Shown here in pieces: positions 1-8,297 of a stretch of DNA of 64,000 nucleotides. The DNA lies in assembly GCA_965198185.1 (NCBI GenBank), contig CBDAOU010000002.1, forward strand, positions 372,001-436,000. Direction: 5' to 3'. Below the pieces are notes generated by a model that saw only the letters and a program-made list of their open reading frames with translations, was not told where the DNA came from and did no database searches. Source of the DNA: JAJECS01 sp965198185. Lineage in GTDB: Bacteria > Chloroflexota > UBA11872. The stretch's first letter is position 1. Each line of letters opens with the position of its first letter. Both the position numbers and the translations under genes were made by a program.

Positions 1-166
1 AAGAAGCGGCTTCAGCGGACGAGAAGTAGCCGGACCTTCGATCGTCGGGCGGTGCAGGGACAAGGGCGCCGTGCCCTTGTCTCTGCGCCGGTGAGGCATG
101 CGAGTGGCACCAGCCTGACGGCGGCGCTCGGACAATGCTTCAACCAATTCTTTAGCCGGCCAATCG

Positions 167-700
167 GTGATTGAAGTCCCCGGTGACCAGGAATGGACCC
201 TTGGGACCGGTCGCCTGCTGCTAGCGCCGATGACGCTGAACGACGCCGCGGAGCTGCATCAGCTGCTTCGGCCCCCGGATTCCGACGCACCTGGCGGTGT
301 CAGAACCGCGGCGAGCCTGCAGGAACTCCGAGCGCGAATCCGCCGATGGGAGAGCCGGCGATCGCCCGACGGTGACGAGGTTTGGCTCAACTGGACGCTG
401 AGACTCAAGCCATGCGGGACCGTCGTGGGGCGCATGCAGGCGACCGTGACCGAAGCCTGGGCCGACATGGCTTGGGTGATCGGGCGACGCTACCGGAATC
501 GAGGCTATGCCACTGAGGCCGCTAGATCCATGGCCGTCTGGCTGCGTGAGTTCTTCCACGTCCGGGAAGTCCGGGCGAGTATTCACCCTGACAACTCGGC
601 CTCGCAGAGAGTCGCCACGAAAATTGGCATGAGCCGCAGTGGGGAACGAACCGATGAGGGCGAGGAGATCTGGACCCACGCTCCGTTGACAGGACGATAG
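167..700 (+). CDS. GNAT family N-acetyltransferase (RimJ/RimL type)
   Basis: The 177-residue product looks like a RimJ/RimL-type acetyltransferase, which moves the acetyl group of acetyl-CoA to an amine, either a protein N-terminus or a small molecule. The N-terminal strand LGTGRLLLAPMTLNDAAEL is the usual opening of this group. The acetyl-CoA pyrophosphate loop is RRYRNRGYATEA near residues 105-116, and IHPDNSASQRVATKIGM is the typical C-terminal part. The start is a GTG at 167; the domain begins almost at once, so little is missing upstream. The substrate cannot be told from sequence. It stands alone and converges on the cyclophilin gene at 763. Confidence 0.8.
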   Translation: MIEVPGDQEWTLGTGRLLLAPMTLNDAAELHQLLRPPDSDAPGGVRTAASLQELRARIRRWESRRSPDGDEVWLNWTLRLKPCGTVVGRMQATVTEAWADMAWVIGRRYRNRGYATEAARSMAVWLREFFHVREVRASIHPDNSASQRVATKIGMSRSGERTDEGEEIWTHAPLTGR

Positions 701-762
701 CGTGCACGAGGCCGCGCCCACAGGCCACCCCACGAACGCCAAGGCGGCCGGGAATCAGTTCC

Positions 763-1392
763 CTAGCAGCCCTGGGTCCACTGACTCACGTTGGGCAGAC
801 AGCCCTCGATGGCCTTCAACTCGCGAATCGTGACCGCCTCCGGTGAGTTCTCGATCTTCGTCAGCGTGGTCGCTGAGGGGGCGTGGTCTTCCTTGAGGTG
901 ACCAAAGATCGTGTGGTCACCCGAGACCGCGTCGCTCGCGGCCAAGTCACCCAGGAGAATGTAGAACCGCGACCCGTTGGAATTGTCAGCCCCGTTCGGC
1001 GCCATGACGAGGTGGCCCCGCGCGTACGGCCGCTGCGGAGGCTCGATTTCATAGCTGTAGCCCGGCCCGCCGGTGCCGGTGCCCGTCGGATCGCCGGTCT
1101 CGGCGAGCACGCCCGGCAGCACGCGATGGAACGTCAAGCCCTTGTAGAACCCTTCATTGACGAGGAACGTGAAGCTGTTGACGGCCAGCGGCGCCTCGGC
1201 GGGCAGCAGATTGAACGTCATGCGCCCGACATCGGTGGTGACGATGATGCTATAGGGCCGGAGGGGATCGATCCGCATTTCCGGATAGGCCTCGAATGTC
1301 GGCGGCCCGTCCGACCCGGATTCGCCGCAGGCGACCACGACCATCGCGATTACCAGCGCCAGTGCAACGACGACCACTCGTCGCATCATCAT
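763..1392 (-). CDS. Cyclophilin-type peptidyl-prolyl isomerase, lipoprotein
   Basis: This is a secreted peptidyl-prolyl cis-trans isomerase that would help proteins fold outside the membrane. A basic N-terminus and hydrophobic stretch end in the lipobox VVAC at about residues 19-22, so it should be lipid-anchored. The cyclophilin core is clear: TTDVGRMTFNLLPAEAP, the FHRVLPG active-site arginine motif, GDPTGTGTGGPGY, and the segment GSRFYILLG in place of the usual GSQFFI. Three ATG codons follow each other at the start and a GGAGG lies just upstream; the second or third (1389 or 1386) has the better spacing. The length of 209 residues is normal for a single-domain secreted cyclophilin. Confidence 0.88.
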   Translation of the reverse strand: MMMRRVVVVALALVIAMVVVACGESGSDGPPTFEAYPEMRIDPLRPYSIIVTTDVGRMTFNLLPAEAPLAVNSFTFLVNEGFYKGLTFHRVLPGVLAETGDPTGTGTGGPGYSYEIEPPQRPYARGHLVMAPNGADNSNGSRFYILLGDLAASDAVSGDHTIFGHLKEDHAPSATTLTKIENSPEAVTIRELKAIEGCLPNVSQWTQGC

Positions 1393-1565
1393 GTCCTCCG
1401 TACGTCATTACCGGCCCACGACCTATTTTGCCGCGCTTGCCGCGTTCTGGCTATGTGGCGCGGCCTGATCCCGGGAGATGTTCGCCTCGATTGCGCGAAC
1501 CTCGCGAGACTTTCCGGGTCCGATCTCGATGCCGCGGGCTCTGCCTGCCGCTGCGAAGCTGGACC

Positions 1566-2540
1566 TCAGCCCTGCCCGCCGCTGCCAGCCAGGAGCCGGT
1601 CGACGATGCGACCCACCAACGCATCCGCCGTGACGTCGACCGCAACCTGCGTCGCCGTCCGCGCTGAGGTCGTGCCGTCAATTGCGGGCCGCATGGCTCC
1701 TCGTACGTCGCCGTCGCCGGTGTCGGCCGTGAGCGCGTGCGGCTGCATTGAGAAGAGCTCCGGCCATAGCAGGGTGGCCACCGCCGCCGGATCGTGGAGC
1801 AGCAGCTTTCCGCCGCGTCCGGTGAACTGCTCCGCGCGGGCGCGCCGGATCAGCTCGCCCAGGAATGCGCTCCCTGGCTCAGGGCGCGACAGCAGGCGCG
1901 ACTCGACCGTTTCGTCCGCGACCGCCAGCTGCTGCGTCACGTCCAGCGGCGTCAGCGTCACGGGCATTCCCGAGGCCAGCACCAGGTCCGCCGCCTCGGG
2001 GTCCACGTAGAAGTTGAACTCCGCGTGCGGCGTCACGTTCCCGCCTGCATGCAGCGAGCCGCCCATGACCACGATGCCCGCCGCTCGCCGCATGGCCGCG
2101 GCGTCGCGCCGGAGCGCGGCGGCGACGTTCGTCAGCGGACCCAGCGCGATCACCGTCACAGGGTCGGGCGAGCTACCGACCTCGTCGACGATCATGTCCA
2201 CTGCCGACGCCAGGGCGCGCGTCGGCGCGGCGAGCGGCCGGCGCCAGCGTTCGAGACTGGTGATCCCGGCGAGGCCGTCCGATCCGTGCACCTCCTCCGC
2301 CGTCACCAGCTCGCGCACCAGCGGCTTGGCGTATCCCTGAGCCACTCGGATCGTCCGACCCGGCGCCAGGATGCGCAGGAGATAGTCAGCGTTGGACGTC
2401 GCCGTCGCCAGATCCACGTTCCCGGCCACCGTGGTCACCGCGCGCACGGAAAGCTCCGGCGAGGCCAGCGCCAGGGCCAAGGCCAGCGCGTCATCGACGC
2501 CGGGATCGGTATCGATGACGACGGGAATGCTGGTTTCCAT
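1566..2540 (-). CDS. Inosine/uridine-preferring nucleoside hydrolase
   Basis: The 324-residue protein belongs to the nucleoside hydrolase (IUNH) family, which cleaves the N-glycosidic bond of ribonucleosides for salvage. The calcium-binding N-terminal motif VVIDTDPGVDDALAL is at residues 6-20, and HAEFNFYVDPEAADLVL matches the family's substrate-binding region (normally with NxxxDPEAA). GSLHAGGNVTPHAEFN precedes it as expected. The ATG at 2540 was chosen because the conserved motif starts five codons later; upstream codons run into the tandem repeats at 2544-2760 and are not family-like. Nucleobase preference cannot be predicted. Confidence 0.88.
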   Translation of the reverse strand: METSIPVVIDTDPGVDDALALALALASPELSVRAVTTVAGNVDLATATSNADYLLRILAPGRTIRVAQGYAKPLVRELVTAEEVHGSDGLAGITSLERWRRPLAAPTRALASAVDMIVDEVGSSPDPVTVIALGPLTNVAAALRRDAAAMRRAAGIVVMGGSLHAGGNVTPHAEFNFYVDPEAADLVLASGMPVTLTPLDVTQQLAVADETVESRLLSRPEPGSAFLGELIRRARAEQFTGRGGKLLLHDPAAVATLLWPELFSMQPHALTADTGDGDVRGAMRPAIDGTTSARTATQVAVDVTADALVGRIVDRLLAGSGGQG

Positions 2541-2543
2541 CAG

Positions 2544-2760
2544 CCTGATCCTTCGCTGGTTAGTGCCGGAGGGTCCCACGCTGCGCGCAGCGCGGGCCAC
2601 CGGACCCTGATCCTTCGCTGGTTAGTGCCGGAGGGTCCCACGCTGACCCACTGGTTAGTGCCGGAGGGTCCCAGCGCGCGCGGGCTACCGCACCCTGATC
2701 TTGCGCTGGTTACTGCCGGAGGGTCCCACGTTGCATGCCGCGCGGGCCACCGCACGCGCG
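2544..2760. repeat. Tandem/degenerate repeats carrying the dispersed GC-rich hairpin
   Basis: A unit reading CTGGTTAGTGCCGGAGGGTC followed by CCA occurs four times, at 2556-2578, 2618-2640, 2651-2673 and 2706-2728 (the last with one mismatch). Unit spacing is 62, 33 and 55 bases. The first copy runs into the palindrome with arms at 2575-2584 and 2587-2596 that recurs elsewhere in the window; the later copies carry degenerate versions. The block fills most of the gap between the divergent nucleoside hydrolase (start 2540) and GH15 gene (start 2898), so it lies in the promoter region of both. No gene is visible in the gap. Confidence 0.85.
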
Positions 2761-2897
2761 GCGCGCGACCACGCGCCACCCTACCCGGCGAGGTCCAATC
2801 CGCTGCCACGCACTCGACCGCTTGAGCTCTCAGCGCCGCGGCCACGCTGCCATAATGCGGCCACCGGCGATTCGCTCCGGCGCGGAAGGGGCAAGCC

Positions 2898-4877
2898 ATG
2901 CCGCGGGACCTGGCCATTGGCAACGGACGCCTGCTGGTCGCATTCGATGGCGATTATCGGGTCCGCGACATCTATTTCCCCCACGTGGGGCTTTGGAACC
3001 ACGCCGGCCACGATCCATTTCGGTTTGGGATCTGGGTCGACGGGGCATTCGATTGGATCACCGCGAGCACCTGGAACGGCACGCTGCGCTACCGACCGGA
3101 CACCCTGGTCAGCGACGTTCGCTTGGTCAACGACGATCTCGGGCTAGAGCTCGTCTGTGCCGACACCGTCGATTTCCATCGCCCGATCTACCTTCGGCGC
3201 ATGGTCATTCGCGACCTGCGGGGCGCCCCGCGGCAGGTCCGTCTCTTCTTCCACCACGACTTCTACTTGTTCCGCGACGGTGTGGGCGACACGACCTACT
3301 TCGATCCCCTCACGCGCGGGTTGGTGCATCACAAGCGGGACGTGCTGTTCATGGCGAACGCGTGGGCGGGCGAGCAGCCCGGCTTCGACGCGGTCAGCAC
3401 GGGCACCAAGCACCTGCACGGGCTGGAGGGCACCTGGCGCGACGCCGAGGACGGCGAGCTCTCCGGCAACCCCATCGCCCAGGGTCTGGTGGACAGCACC
3501 GGCGGTGTGGAGGTGCACGTGCCCGCGGGCGGCGAAGCGGTGGCGCACTATTGGCTGGCGGTCGGCGACGAGTTTTTCGGCGTCAAGGACGACAACGACA
3601 TGGTCGTGCGGCGCGGCCCCGACACCCTGATCGAACGCACGAACCACTACTGGCGCCATTGGGTCACGCGCGAAGCCATCGACCTCTCCGGGCTCGAGCC
3701 GGACATACGCGATCTCTACCGCCGCAGCCTGCTGATCGTCCGCACCCAGACCGACGACGACGGCGCGATCATCGCGGCCAACGACAGCGACATCCTGCAG
3801 TTCGGCCGCGATACCTACACCTACATGTGGCCGCGGGACGGCGCCCTGGTCGTCCAGGTGCTGATCCAGGCCGACCACCGCGAGCTGGCGCGGCGCTTCT
3901 TCGACTTCAGCCTCCGCACGATTCAGCCGGGCGGCTTCATGCTGCACAAATACAACCCCGACGGAACGCCGGGCAGCAGCTGGCATCCATGGGCGGATGC
4001 GGACGGCAACCGCATCCTGCCGATCCAGGAGGACGAAACCGCGCTGGTGCTCTGGGCCCTCGGCGCCTACGACGAGCGCTTCAAGGACGCGGAGGTCATC
4101 AAGCCGCTGTATGCGCCGCTCATCAAGCGCGCCGCCGACTTCATGGTTCGGTTCAGGCATCGGGAAACCGGACTGCCGGCGCCCTCGTGGGACCTGTGGG
4201 AAGAGCGATACGGCATCCATTCGTTCACAGTGGCGAGCGTCTACGGCGGGCTGCGGGCGGCCGCCGCGTTCGCCCGCGGGTTTGGCGAGGAAGCGGCGGC
4301 CGAGCAGTACGCCGACGCCGCCGCCGAGATCCGCGAAGCGGCTTTCGAGCACCTGTACCACCCCGGCGAGCAGCGCTTTATCCGCCGCCTGGAGGTTACC
4401 GACGACGGCGAGCTGATACCCGATATGACCATCGACGCCAGCGTCAGCGGCATGTGGCGCTTCGGGCTCTGCGAGCCGACGGACCCGCGCTGCGTCGCCA
4501 CGATGCGCTCGCTGCGCGATCGGCTGTGGGTCAAGACCGACATCGGTGGCGTCGCGCGCTACGAAGACGACTACTACCACCGCGTGTCGGATGACATCGA
4601 GCGCATTCCGGGCAATCCGTGGTTCATCTGCACGCTGTGGCTGGCGCAGTGGGAAGCGGCGACGGCGGAAACCATGGCCGATCTGGAGCGTGCGCACGAG
4701 TTGATGCGCTGGGTGGTCAATCGCGCCCTGCCGAGCGGCACCCTGGCCGAGCAGGTGCACCCGCTCACCGGCCAGCCCCTCAGTGTGAGCCCGCTCACCT
4801 GGAGCCACGCCGAATTCGCCGCCACCGTGCAGACCTACGTGGCCCGCGCGCGCGAGATCCGCAGCCAGGGCGGCTGA
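2898..4877 (+). CDS. Glycoside hydrolase family 15 (glucoamylase/trehalase-like)
   Basis: The 659-residue protein is a GH15 enzyme, an inverting exo-acting alpha-glucosidase of the glucoamylase, glucodextranase or trehalase type. The N-terminal beta-sandwich runs to about residue 270 and starts with IGNGRLLVAFDGDYRVRDIY. The (alpha/alpha)6 barrel follows, with RDTYTYMWPRDGALV as the first substrate-binding segment. The general acid is the first Glu of WDLWEER (about residue 435), and the general base is the Glu of LAEQVHPLTGQP (about residue 618), followed by PLTWSHAEF. No signal peptide is seen, so it is probably cytoplasmic and may act on storage glucan or trehalose. It overlaps the next gene by 4 bases. 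Confidence 0.92.
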   Translation: MPRDLAIGNGRLLVAFDGDYRVRDIYFPHVGLWNHAGHDPFRFGIWVDGAFDWITASTWNGTLRYRPDTLVSDVRLVNDDLGLELVCADTVDFHRPIYLRRMVIRDLRGAPRQVRLFFHHDFYLFRDGVGDTTYFDPLTRGLVHHKRDVLFMANAWAGEQPGFDAVSTGTKHLHGLEGTWRDAEDGELSGNPIAQGLVDSTGGVEVHVPAGGEAVAHYWLAVGDEFFGVKDDNDMVVRRGPDTLIERTNHYWRHWVTREAIDLSGLEPDIRDLYRRSLLIVRTQTDDDGAIIAANDSDILQFGRDTYTYMWPRDGALVVQVLIQADHRELARRFFDFSLRTIQPGGFMLHKYNPDGTPGSSWHPWADADGNRILPIQEDETALVLWALGAYDERFKDAEVIKPLYAPLIKRAADFMVRFRHRETGLPAPSWDLWEERYGIHSFTVASVYGGLRAAAAFARGFGEEAAAEQYADAAAEIREAAFEHLYHPGEQRFIRRLEVTDDGELIPDMTIDASVSGMWRFGLCEPTDPRCVATMRSLRDRLWVKTDIGGVARYEDDYYHRVSDDIERIPGNPWFICTLWLAQWEAATAETMADLERAHELMRWVVNRALPSGTLAEQVHPLTGQPLSVSPLTWSHAEFAATVQTYVARAREIRSQGG

Positions 4878-5275
4878 TCATCTCGGCGCGACGCTTTCGG
4901 ATCCGACTGGACGACTATTGCGTCGCGGCCCGCTTGCACGACACGCCGGCGGCCGATGCCGTGTGGCAGGCCCTGCCGCTACGCGCGTCCGTGAGCACCT
5001 GGGGCGACGAAATCTACGGCGACGTCGGCCTGGACGTGAGCCTGCCGTCTGACGCAACGGACCTTGCCGCCGTGGGCGACGTGGCCATCTGGCCGCCGGG
5101 CCGCGCGCTGTGCATCTTCTTTGGCCCCACGCCGGTCAGCCGCGGCGCCGAGCCGCGCGCCGCCAGCCCGATTGCCCCGGTCGGATGCATCGACGACCCG
5201 GACGTCTCAGCCCTGCGCGGTGTTCGCTCGGGCGCGACGCTCACCATCGAGGCGCTCGACCAGCCACAGCCGTAA
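4874..5275 (+). CDS. Cyclophilin-like-fold protein (TM1367/DUF3830-like)
   Basis: The roughly 133-residue product resembles the small cyclophilin-like-fold family typified by Thermotoga TM1367. The visible signature is a first strand FRIRLDDYCVAARLHDTPAAD, then WGDEIYGDVGL, VGDVAIWPPGRALCIFFGP and a closing SPIAPVGCI. Family members have the cyclophilin barrel without the proline isomerase active site, and their role is unknown. The start is uncertain. No ATG, GTG or TTG fits well before the first strand; a CTG at 4874 overlapping the GH15 stop (CTGA) fits the fold boundary best, and a TTG lies further inside. Coupling to the GH15 gene is likely. Confidence 0.65.
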   Translation: MIISARRFRIRLDDYCVAARLHDTPAADAVWQALPLRASVSTWGDEIYGDVGLDVSLPSDATDLAAVGDVAIWPPGRALCIFFGPTPVSRGAEPRAASPIAPVGCIDDPDVSALRGVRSGATLTIEALDQPQP

Positions 5276-5309
5276 CGCGCCGCGGCGGGTCGCATTTCTT
5301 GAAGCGGAG

Positions 5310-5339
5310 TTGACGCGTTCGCATTCTGTCTGGTAGCTT
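5310..5339 (+). promoter_or_regulatory. Probable lexA promoter
   Basis: A -35 hexamer TTGACG (5310-5315) and a -10 hexamer TAGCTT (5334-5339) lie 18 bases apart upstream of lexA. The spacer contains CGTTCGCATTCTGT, a sequence partly shared with the dinB upstream region and a candidate LexA operator. Confidence 0.5.
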
Positions 5340-5410
5340 GATCGTGCGTGGAATCATCTGGCGCGTGACAGTTGGTCATGGTCCGTCGTGCGCCATGGAG
5401 GATGTCGCCC

Positions 5411-6010
5411 ATGGGCGGCCCGCTCACCCAACGCCAGCATCGCGTGCTGGTAACCATCGAGCGTTTCGTGCGCGACGAGGGCTACACGCCCAGCGTCCGG
5501 GAAGTCGGCGGCATCGTCGGGCTGGCCCCGGCGACGGTGCAGCAGCACCTGGACGCCTTGGAGCGCAAGGGCTACATCCGCCGCAGCGGTCAGTCGCACG
5601 GCATCGAGATCCTGGACAACGGCGCCGATGCCGGCGTGATTCACGTGCCGATCATCGGCGAGATCGCCGCCGGCCTGCCGATCGACGCCTATGAGGAACG
5701 GATCGACACCGTGCCGGTGGCTTCGGGGCTCGCGCCTTCAAGCGACGCTTACGCGCTGCGGGTGCGCGGCGACAGCATGATCGACGACCACATTTGCGAC
5801 GGCGACCTGGTAATCGTCGAGCCGGCGGATGCCGTGCACGATGGTCAGATCGCCGTGGCCATGCTGGAAGACGGCAGCGCCACGCTCAAGCGCCTCTTCC
5901 GCGAGAACGGGCGCGTGCGCCTGCAGCCGGCCAACGCCGATTTCGAGCCCATCTACGCCCGCGATGTGCGCGTGCGGGGCCAGGCCGTCGCCATCCTCCG
6001 CAGTCTCTAG
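5411..6010 (+). CDS. lexA: LexA repressor (SOS regulator, S24 self-cleaving)
   Basis: LexA represses DNA-damage genes and cuts itself when RecA filaments form. The winged helix is at residues 1-65 (LTQRQHRVLVTIERFV, TPSVREVGGIVGLA, VQQHLDALERKGYI). The self-cleavage site is Ala87-Gly88 in EIAAGLPI, the catalytic serine is Ser122 in RVRGDSMID, and the lysine is Lys160 in ATLKRLF. I chose the ATG at 5411 because a GGAGG at 5397-5401 has normal spacing to it; an in-frame ATG at 5402 directly abuts that site. The TAG stop lies inside the left end of a MITE, so the element may have replaced the original 3' flank. The neighbouring dinB is a usual LexA target. Confidence 0.93.
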   Translation: MGGPLTQRQHRVLVTIERFVRDEGYTPSVREVGGIVGLAPATVQQHLDALERKGYIRRSGQSHGIEILDNGADAGVIHVPIIGEIAAGLPIDAYEERIDTVPVASGLAPSSDAYALRVRGDSMIDDHICDGDLVIVEPADAVHDGQIAVAMLEDGSATLKRLFRENGRVRLQPANADFEPIYARDVRVRGQAVAILRSL

Positions 6011-6135
6011 GGAACCTCTGAACAAGTAGCGCGTCACTGCGGGCATCGACCCCCCATCCGTTCGATTTCCCCTTCGACAAGCTCAGGGCGAACGGATGGG
6101 GGTAAAGCCCACGGCCTTTTTCAGACCTTTCCTAG
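6007..6135. mobile_element. MITE copy 1 (IS5-like ends, CTAG borders)
   Basis: This is a 129-base non-coding element with imperfect terminal inverted repeats: CTAGGGAACCTCTGAA on the left and, reading inward from the right, CTAGGAAAGGTCTGAA. The interior holds an inverted repeat around CATCCGTTCG and CGAACGGATG with the widely found segment TTCGACAAGCTCAGGGC. Copies 2 (13793) and 3 (24289) have almost the same length and sequence. The GGAAxGxTCTGAA ends and a CTAG at each border suggest mobilisation by an IS5-group transposase acting on a CTAG target. The left CTAG contains the stop codon of lexA. Confidence 0.85.
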
Positions 6136-6157
6136 ACCAAGCGCCCTCCCCGGGGGC

Positions 6158-6188
6158 TGTCATTCCGAGCATCGCGAGGAATCTCAGA
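6158..6188. repeat. Dispersed GTCATTCCGA...GAGGAATCT repeat
   Basis: A short imperfect inverted repeat (ATTCC and GGAAT arms) of the GTCATTCCGAGC type. A second copy in opposite orientation is at 22424-22450. It lies between MITE copy 1 and dinB. Confidence 0.6.
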
Positions 6189-6281
6189 CGCCCGTGCACG
6201 GCCGCGCAACTAGCCCTGACGGGTGCGCAGAATGTGGTGCACGTGTGCGTTGAGGGCTCCCGCCGCCCATCCGTTCGCTAT

Positions 6282-6310
6282 TTGTTCGTTCGGTTAGTGT
6301 TTGGTACTAT
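6282..6310 (+). promoter_or_regulatory. Probable dinB promoter
   Basis: TTGTTC (6282-6287) and TACTAT (6305-6310) are spaced by 17 bases and end 30 bases before the dinB ATG. Just upstream, CGTTCGCTATTTGT at 6272-6285 partly matches a segment in the lexA promoter, which fits a shared LexA operator. This is an inference only. Confidence 0.5.
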
Positions 6311-6340
6311 CGGCCCGCACCGACCGCACTCGCCGCGCAA

Positions 6341-7582
6341 ATGCAAGATCTCGGCTCAGCCACTTGGAACGGTCAGCGGGTGGTCATGCACGCCGACATG
6401 GACGCGTTCTATGCGGCCGTCGAGCAGCGTGAGCGCCCGGAGTTGCGCGGCAGGCCGGTAGTTGTCGGCGGGCCTCGCGATGGGCGCGGCGTCGTCACGG
6501 CGGCTTCATATGAAGCGCGCGACTTCGGCGTGCACTCGGCCATGCCATTGAGCCAGGCCGCGCGCCTTTGCCCGCAGGCTGAGTTCCTCCCCGGCCGCAT
6601 GGCGCTCTACGCCGAGGTGTCGAGCCGGGTGATGGACCTGTTTCGTGCCTATACCCCGCTCGTCGAGCCGCTGTCGCTGGATGAGGCGTTCCTCGACGTC
6701 ACCGGCTGCGAGCGTCGCTACGGCGCGCCGGCCGAGATTGCCGCGCACCTGCGCGCCGCCGTTCGCGAACGCGAAGGACTTCCAATCTCCGTCGGCGTGG
6801 CGCCCACCAAGTCCGTGGCCAAGATCGCGTCCCAGGTCGCGAAGCCCGACGGGTGCCGCGTGGTCTGCCCCGGGACGGAGAACGCCTTCCTCGACCCGCT
6901 GCCCGTCCGCATGGTCTGGGGCATCGGCCCCAAGACCGCGGCCAAGCTTGGGCGGCAGGGCGTGACCACAATCGGCGACCTGGCCCGCATCGCGCCCGAG
7001 CGAGTCCGCGCGGGCTTCGGAGGCACGGCCGCCCAGGCCGCCGTGCGGTCCCGCGGGGTCGATCCCCGCGCCGTCACAACCTCGCGGCAGCGCCGCTCCG
7101 TGGGCAATGAGGTCACCTTCGACCGCGACGTGAACGACCGGGCGACTGTGGTGGACTACCTGCAGCAGCTCGCCGAGCACGTGGGCCAGCGGCTGCGCGC
7201 CAAGCACCTCCGTGCGCGCACGATTAGCGTCAAGGTGCGCTACGCCGACTTCCGGACGATCACACGGCAAACGACGGTGTCCGCGGCCCTGGACATTGGC
7301 GCGGCGATCTTCGCGCTGGCTCGCGAGCTCTTTCTGCGCGTGGCGCGCGCCGAAGACGTCTTTCGGCTCGTCGGCGTCCACGCCTCCGCGCTCGAGACCT
7401 TCGAGCACCGGCAGTTGCCGCTGCGGCCGGCTGAGACGCGCGAGCGGCGGCGGCTCGATCGAGCGCAGGACCAGATTCGACAGCGATTTGGCGACGCGGT
7501 GCTGGCGCCCGCCTCGCTGCTCGCGAGCCAGGCCCGGATGAGCTCGAGTCGATATGCCTGGCGCGACGCGGTGCTCGGATGA
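6341..7582 (+). CDS. dinB: DNA polymerase IV (Y-family translesion polymerase)
   Basis: The 413-residue protein is a Y-family polymerase that copies past damaged template bases. The metal-binding Asp is in HADMDAFYAAVEQ (Asp19, Asp21), the steric-gate and nucleotide region is AASYEARDFGV (residues 54-64), and the second acidic pair is SLDEAF (Asp114, Glu115). VAPTKSVAKIAS and the HhH region WGIGPKTAAKLGRQGV follow, then the little-finger domain. The length exceeds that of the E. coli enzyme by about 60 residues, mostly at the C-terminus. QLPLRP near residue 365 may be a weak clamp-binding motif. It is probably SOS-controlled and is the first gene of the cluster running to 13780. Confidence 0.93.
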   Translation: MQDLGSATWNGQRVVMHADMDAFYAAVEQRERPELRGRPVVVGGPRDGRGVVTAASYEARDFGVHSAMPLSQAARLCPQAEFLPGRMALYAEVSSRVMDLFRAYTPLVEPLSLDEAFLDVTGCERRYGAPAEIAAHLRAAVREREGLPISVGVAPTKSVAKIASQVAKPDGCRVVCPGTENAFLDPLPVRMVWGIGPKTAAKLGRQGVTTIGDLARIAPERVRAGFGGTAAQAAVRSRGVDPRAVTTSRQRRSVGNEVTFDRDVNDRATVVDYLQQLAEHVGQRLRAKHLRARTISVKVRYADFRTITRQTTVSAALDIGAAIFALARELFLRVARAEDVFRLVGVHASALETFEHRQLPLRPAETRERRRLDRAQDQIRQRFGDAVLAPASLLASQARMSSSRYAWRDAVLG

Positions 7583-7685
7583 GCCGTCGCCGTCGGGTCG
7601 CTCGGGATCGGGCTCCATGCTCAGTCTTGGCATCGGTGCTGGACGCACCCCCGAATGCCGTCGCCGGATTGGATTGGAGGCAAAC

Positions 7686-8291
7686 ATGAACCGATTGCCC
7701 GACACGTTCAGCTCGCTGCTGGAGCAGGTTGCCGAAGATCGAGGCGGCGGTCCGACGGTGGTGCGCTCCCGCCTGGCCGCGGTGCGCCGCGACCGCCGGC
7801 GCTTGGCGCGGCTCGAGCGCCTCTACGGCTACGCTCTGCGGCATCCGGCCCCCGATCGCGACCGGATGTTGCGTGAGGTGGCCGGGCAGGTGCTGGAGCA
7901 CGGCGCGGCCTACGTTTTGGGCCGTGGGTCGCGTGAGGCTCAACTGGCCTTGAGTTGGGGGCACCAGGTCTATCGCGAAGTGCATGCCGCGCGGCGAGAC
8001 TTGCGCTTTTCCCGCGGGCCGGGGCCGCGCCAGCTCGTCGCCGAGTGGCATTTCCAATTCCCGGTCGTCGACCTGGTGCTGCGGCATTTTCGACGCCGCT
8101 GGCGTGGCCACACCCTCATGATCCGGGACGGTCAGCGCACCTACGTGCAGGACGGTTGCGGCATCAGCTTGAAACTGGCGTCTGGCCGAGGGGCCGCGGG
8201 GCGGTCAATCTGGTCGGCGTCGTCAGGCGGTGATATTCTGTCAAGTCAGGCACATTTCGTCGCCGCACCTGGGAGGCAGGGGATGGCGTAG
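7686..8291 (+). CDS. DUF4130-like protein of unknown function
   Basis: The 201-residue product shows LREVAGQVLEHGAAYVLGR, then YREVHAARRDLRFSR and AEWHFQFPVVDLVLRHFRRR followed by LMIRDGQRTYV. This order resembles the DUF4130 (putative DNA metabolism protein) fold, in which a conserved HF.RRF segment and a closing strand I.D..R are typical. The similarity is by eye only. A GGAGG at 7674-7679 sets the ATG at 7686. The last 35 residues are low in pattern. It sits 103 bases after dinB and 6 bases before the SbcD-like gene, so it may work with them in DNA metabolism. Confidence 0.5.
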   Translation: MNRLPDTFSSLLEQVAEDRGGGPTVVRSRLAAVRRDRRRLARLERLYGYALRHPAPDRDRMLREVAGQVLEHGAAYVLGRGSREAQLALSWGHQVYREVHAARRDLRFSRGPGPRQLVAEWHFQFPVVDLVLRHFRRRWRGHTLMIRDGQRTYVQDGCGISLKLASGRGAAGRSIWSASSGGDILSSQAHFVAAPGRQGMA

Positions 8292-8297
8292 CTGCGT

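Noticed and set aside
2556..2728. Evenly repeated 23-base units resembling a CRISPR array
   Set aside because: Unit spacing is irregular (62, 33, 55), the spacers contain hairpin remnants shared with other loci, and no cas gene is in the window.
3144..4808. 554-codon antisense frame over GH15
   Set aside because: No motif or plausible start; the GH15 frame on the other strand has both catalytic glutamates.
6341..7582. ImuB/DnaE2-type mutasome cassette beside lexA
   Set aside because: The polymerase has the full DinB catalytic residues, and no imuA or dnaE2 is present.
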